Shown: positions 61,071 to 64,000 of the stretch, one piece after another | How the letters are laid out: the number at the start of each line of letters is the position of its first letter | How positions within the stretch are numbered: the stretch's first letter is position 1 | Assembly (NCBI GenBank): GCA_037957365.1 | Contig: JARHVA010004226.1 | Location: 1,584,571 to 1,648,570, forward strand | Origin: Torreya grandis | Taxonomy: Eukaryota > Streptophyta > Pinopsida > Cupressales > Taxaceae | Reading direction: 5' to 3' | Length of the DNA stretch: 64,000 nucleotides | The notes under the pieces: model-generated | The model's database searches: none | Told to the model about the DNA's origin: nothing | Seen by the model: the letters and a program-made list of their open reading frames with translations, nothing else | Made by a program: the position numbers and the translations under genes

Positions 61071-64000
61071 TAGTTTATAGTTGTCTATAGTAGTTGTTGT
61101 CTTGTTTTCCCTAAGTGTCTTGTTGACACGTGTGTTTGCTTTCCTTGTTGTGTGTGTCCTTTACTTTGTGTGGAGCAATAGTCCTAGTGTCATGTCTTGA
61201 TCAAATTTATAGTCAATGGTCAAATTTTATTTTTTGTCTCAGTCCTTAGATGAATCCATAATACTAATGGACTAATAAGGCTACTAGTATAGTTAGTATA
61301 GTAGGCATACTACCCCTATGAGTCACCAATTTGTTGAGCAATTTTAAATTATAGGTCAAAATAGGGCACCCCTAGAAAAAACATTACTTTTTAGGCATAT
61401 AATGGGGTATAATATATTTTCATATAGGTTTTTCATAGGTTAATTAATTTCAATTGATGTTATAATAACTTTGGTCATTAGCTCTCTAGGTGTATTTATC
61501 ATTTTGAGTCATTTAAGGGGTCTAAATAGTGTATTTAATGATTTGTATAGGTTTATTGAGAAATGTGCAAGTTTCAAAGAGTTTTATCTCATTAAATGTG
61601 TCATATGAGGTCTTTATTAACTATCACTAACTAAAAATTATTAGGTTACTTAGAGAAAGGTAGCTTTCTTAAAGAAAAGAGTGAGTTTAGCACTTGTATG
61701 ACCTCCTTGGGATGTGTGCCACTTGGAAAACATGAAAATATGACTATTAACATTACCCATGATTAAATACACATTGTTTAAATCCTAAACTAACATTTAT
61801 TTCTCAAAACCTTTCAACTCCTTTCTTTCTCTTCTTGGCAGACTGAAGTGACTTGCACGTTTCCACTTGGTATGGCCAAAAAAAAGAGTTTCAAGTAAAA
61901 TTATCTTGGGAGGTTATTTTAAACTTATATACCTTAAAATAAATATAATAATTTGTATTAATGGTGACTTGTGCTTCATGAAATATCCATTTGAAGTGGA
62001 ATGTGTAAATTTTCTTGTCATTATGTGCACCCTTTAGGTTTTGCTTTGATTTGAGTGATTCCATACAAACTAGTTGCTCATATTTGCCCCAAAGGATGTT
62101 GGTTATGTATCCTTAAACTTTACATGATTTTTTTCAAGTTAAAAGTTTATTTTATGGTAAAAATCCATCATATTTTCAAAATGGTCTCTTTGGATACAAT
62201 GAATAGTTTTTCATCACTTTTAGGTTGTCATGTTTTGAAAGCAGCTTCAAGGGGTGGTTTTGGTGTCATAATTATGTTTTAAAACTTATATTACTTTAAT
62301 ATTAACCTTTAATTTTCATTATCCAAGGTATTATCATGATGTTCAAGCTCCATGACACCCAAATAGTCAATTTATCCTCTTCATTGCTCTATCCTAAGTG
62401 TACACAGGTGACTTTCAAGTGGGAAGAAGTTTGTTAAAGATAGTTTCAAGAAATACTTGATGAATTTCATGGTTTTAAGGTTTATAATCCAAATTCAGTG
62501 GTCTTAAAGTTGTTACTTAGCGTGTTATTACCCAAATCCACACCTTGCTTGCATATACTCAACCCATACACATACATAAGGGTTTCCATGATGGCATCAT
62601 GCTTTGATAATAACCTTGGTAATTTTTTAAATATATAAGAGGAATTTAGAGTTAATTTTAATAAGTTTATTTGATTAATATTTCATGGAGATGATTATAA
62701 CAATTCTCCCTACCATTCTTAAATTCACTACCTACACTTGTTGTATAATAACACTTGATGTTTGATAGTGTTTTGGATTTTCAAGGTGATTTAAAGAATT
62801 AAAATTCACTATATATCCAAAGGGACCTCATATAAGATTAAATAAGTCATAAATAATCTCAATACAGGCTTGAGTGGTCATTTATAGCTAGTAGGGTTAA
62901 TTTTGAAGTGTCTTAGTCAAAGAGAGATGACACTATTTTGAGTTCCAATTAGAAATATAAGTAAGTACCAAAAAATTACACATGGTATAACTTAAAAATA
63001 TTTTTTAAATGGTATATGAACACTATGAAAATCAAAAAAATCTTTGCACACACCTATAAGTAGGGTTATGACACAATACCCCACCTAGGCAAGGTTTTGT
63101 AAAGGAGATGCAAAGTGATGTTTTAAGGTCTCTTAAAGAGTATTTTTGTCTATATAGATATGGTGACCTTATAAAATACTAAAAATAGACTCTAAACACT
63201 CTGATAAAGGTCTCCTAATGTAAATACACTTGCAAGAAAATGTGTCGCAGCTAACACCTAGGAAAGGCTTAGTTTGGAAAGCCAAGGTACAAGTAGGGTA
63301 GATGAGGAGTTAAATTTTGGAAGGAAAATTTAAAGGACACATAAATGATCATTATTTTTATTTTATAGACCACTTACAAAATGAAAACAATCCTACAGGG
63401 CCCCAAACCCTTGCACTTAGCTTAAACAGGGTATACTCATGGTTGGATGTCCCATGGTGTGTGAGGGGATTGTGAGAGCTTGAGGAATAATTGGAGGTTG
63501 AAACATATAAATTAAATTAATAATTATTTTTTTAATTTTAATGATGGCTAAATGATCAAAATAGAGGCTCAAAATAAGTGAAACTTAGTCATTCTTCATA
63601 ACCCTGCATACAATCTCCTCCTAGGAGTCTATCTTGATTTTGGAAGAGTTAAAAGGTCTAAACTACTAGCCAAGATCTCAAATTTAGTATATTTAATATT
63701 TTAGAATTTTATATCCCCATACATTTATTGGTTAGCTTAGACAAATAGGGGAAGTACCCCTATTTTTGTCTTAGACAGGGGTACTTTCCTTTGAGCACAA
63801 AATGATAGTTTGGGTGAATGAGGCATAAAGGATGAAATAATAAATAATGAGACATCTTTGGAAGGTGTTTGTATTTATTTTACATCAAAACCAACATGAT
63901 AAACCAATCAGGAAGGAGTGAAACTAGATAAGGTGATTTATACCTTTAAAGATACAGTCAGGCCTAAAAGTAAGGTCTAAGGCCTAGAAGCCAAATGAGA
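61066..64000. other. Probable LTR start, then unassigned sequence to the window end
   Basis: If the tract at 61054 is real, the 3' LTR begins here and runs out of the window. No coding domain is recognisable. The small open stretch 62055-62282 has no features. A short inverted repeat (AGGGGAAGTACCCCT at 63747 against AGGGGTACTTTCCT at 63777) lies near the end. Confidence 0.35.

Noticed and set aside
63747..63790. 15-bp inverted repeat AGGGGAAGTACCCCT / AGGGGTACTTTCCT
   Set aside because: It has short arms with mismatches and no T-run or partner; it could arise by chance in 64 kb.

Overview
This window looks like nuclear DNA from a plant with a large, repeat-rich genome. I see no host gene, rRNA, tRNA or CRISPR array. 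Nearly everything recognisable is LTR retrotransposon: Ty1/copia, Ty3/gypsy of the Tat/Ogre type, Athila type and chromovirus type, in several stages of decay and nested in one another. The AT-rich background, old nested elements and decay mainly by base substitution fit a gymnosperm best, but the species cannot be fixed from the sequence.

Region 1 (1-22623) is a nested pair. The outer element is a copia retrotransposon on the minus strand. Its left LTR fills about 1-1286, its RNase H, RT, integrase and gag relics lie at about 1880-5260, and its right LTR lies at about 21076-22623. A complete 13,641-bp gypsy element, also on the minus strand, has inserted into its 5' part at 7313-20953. That element has 1325-bp and 1262-bp LTRs, a 5-bp target-site duplication (ATAAC), a primer-binding-site-like sequence, a polypurine tract, and one continuous gag-pol reading frame from 18878 to 10554. 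The frame is broken by at least 22 in-frame stop codons, yet no frameshift is seen over 8.3 kb. It carries two CHHC zinc fingers, a retropepsin, RT, a gypsy RNase H, a second RNase H and a DD35E integrase. The double RNase H places it in the Tat lineage.

Region 2 (22624-53140) is older debris. It contains a direct repeat pair about 24.6 kb apart (about 25560-26780 and 50160-51400) and the 3' part of a plus-strand chromovirus-like gypsy element (about 29600-32228). It also contains a plus-strand Tat/Athila-like element whose RT, RNase H and most of its integrase are missing (about 35310-39325). A minus-strand Athila-like element lies at about 46100-50060, and a gag-like relic with a CHHC finger at about 51705-53140. 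A 21-bp repeat encoding a seven-residue motif occurs both in the Athila-like element and about 7 kb away.

Region 3 (53141-64000) holds a long unassigned stretch and a 171-bp foldback. It also holds a retroelement-like unit bounded by a primer-binding-site-like sequence (58963) and a polypurine tract (61054). Its only open frame (59084 to about 61070) encodes an unrecognised Tyr/Pro-rich then acidic protein with scattered stops and no enzymatic domains. This unit is the best candidate for something undescribed. All coding features are pseudogenes, and the shared theme is decay by point mutation with little frameshifting.
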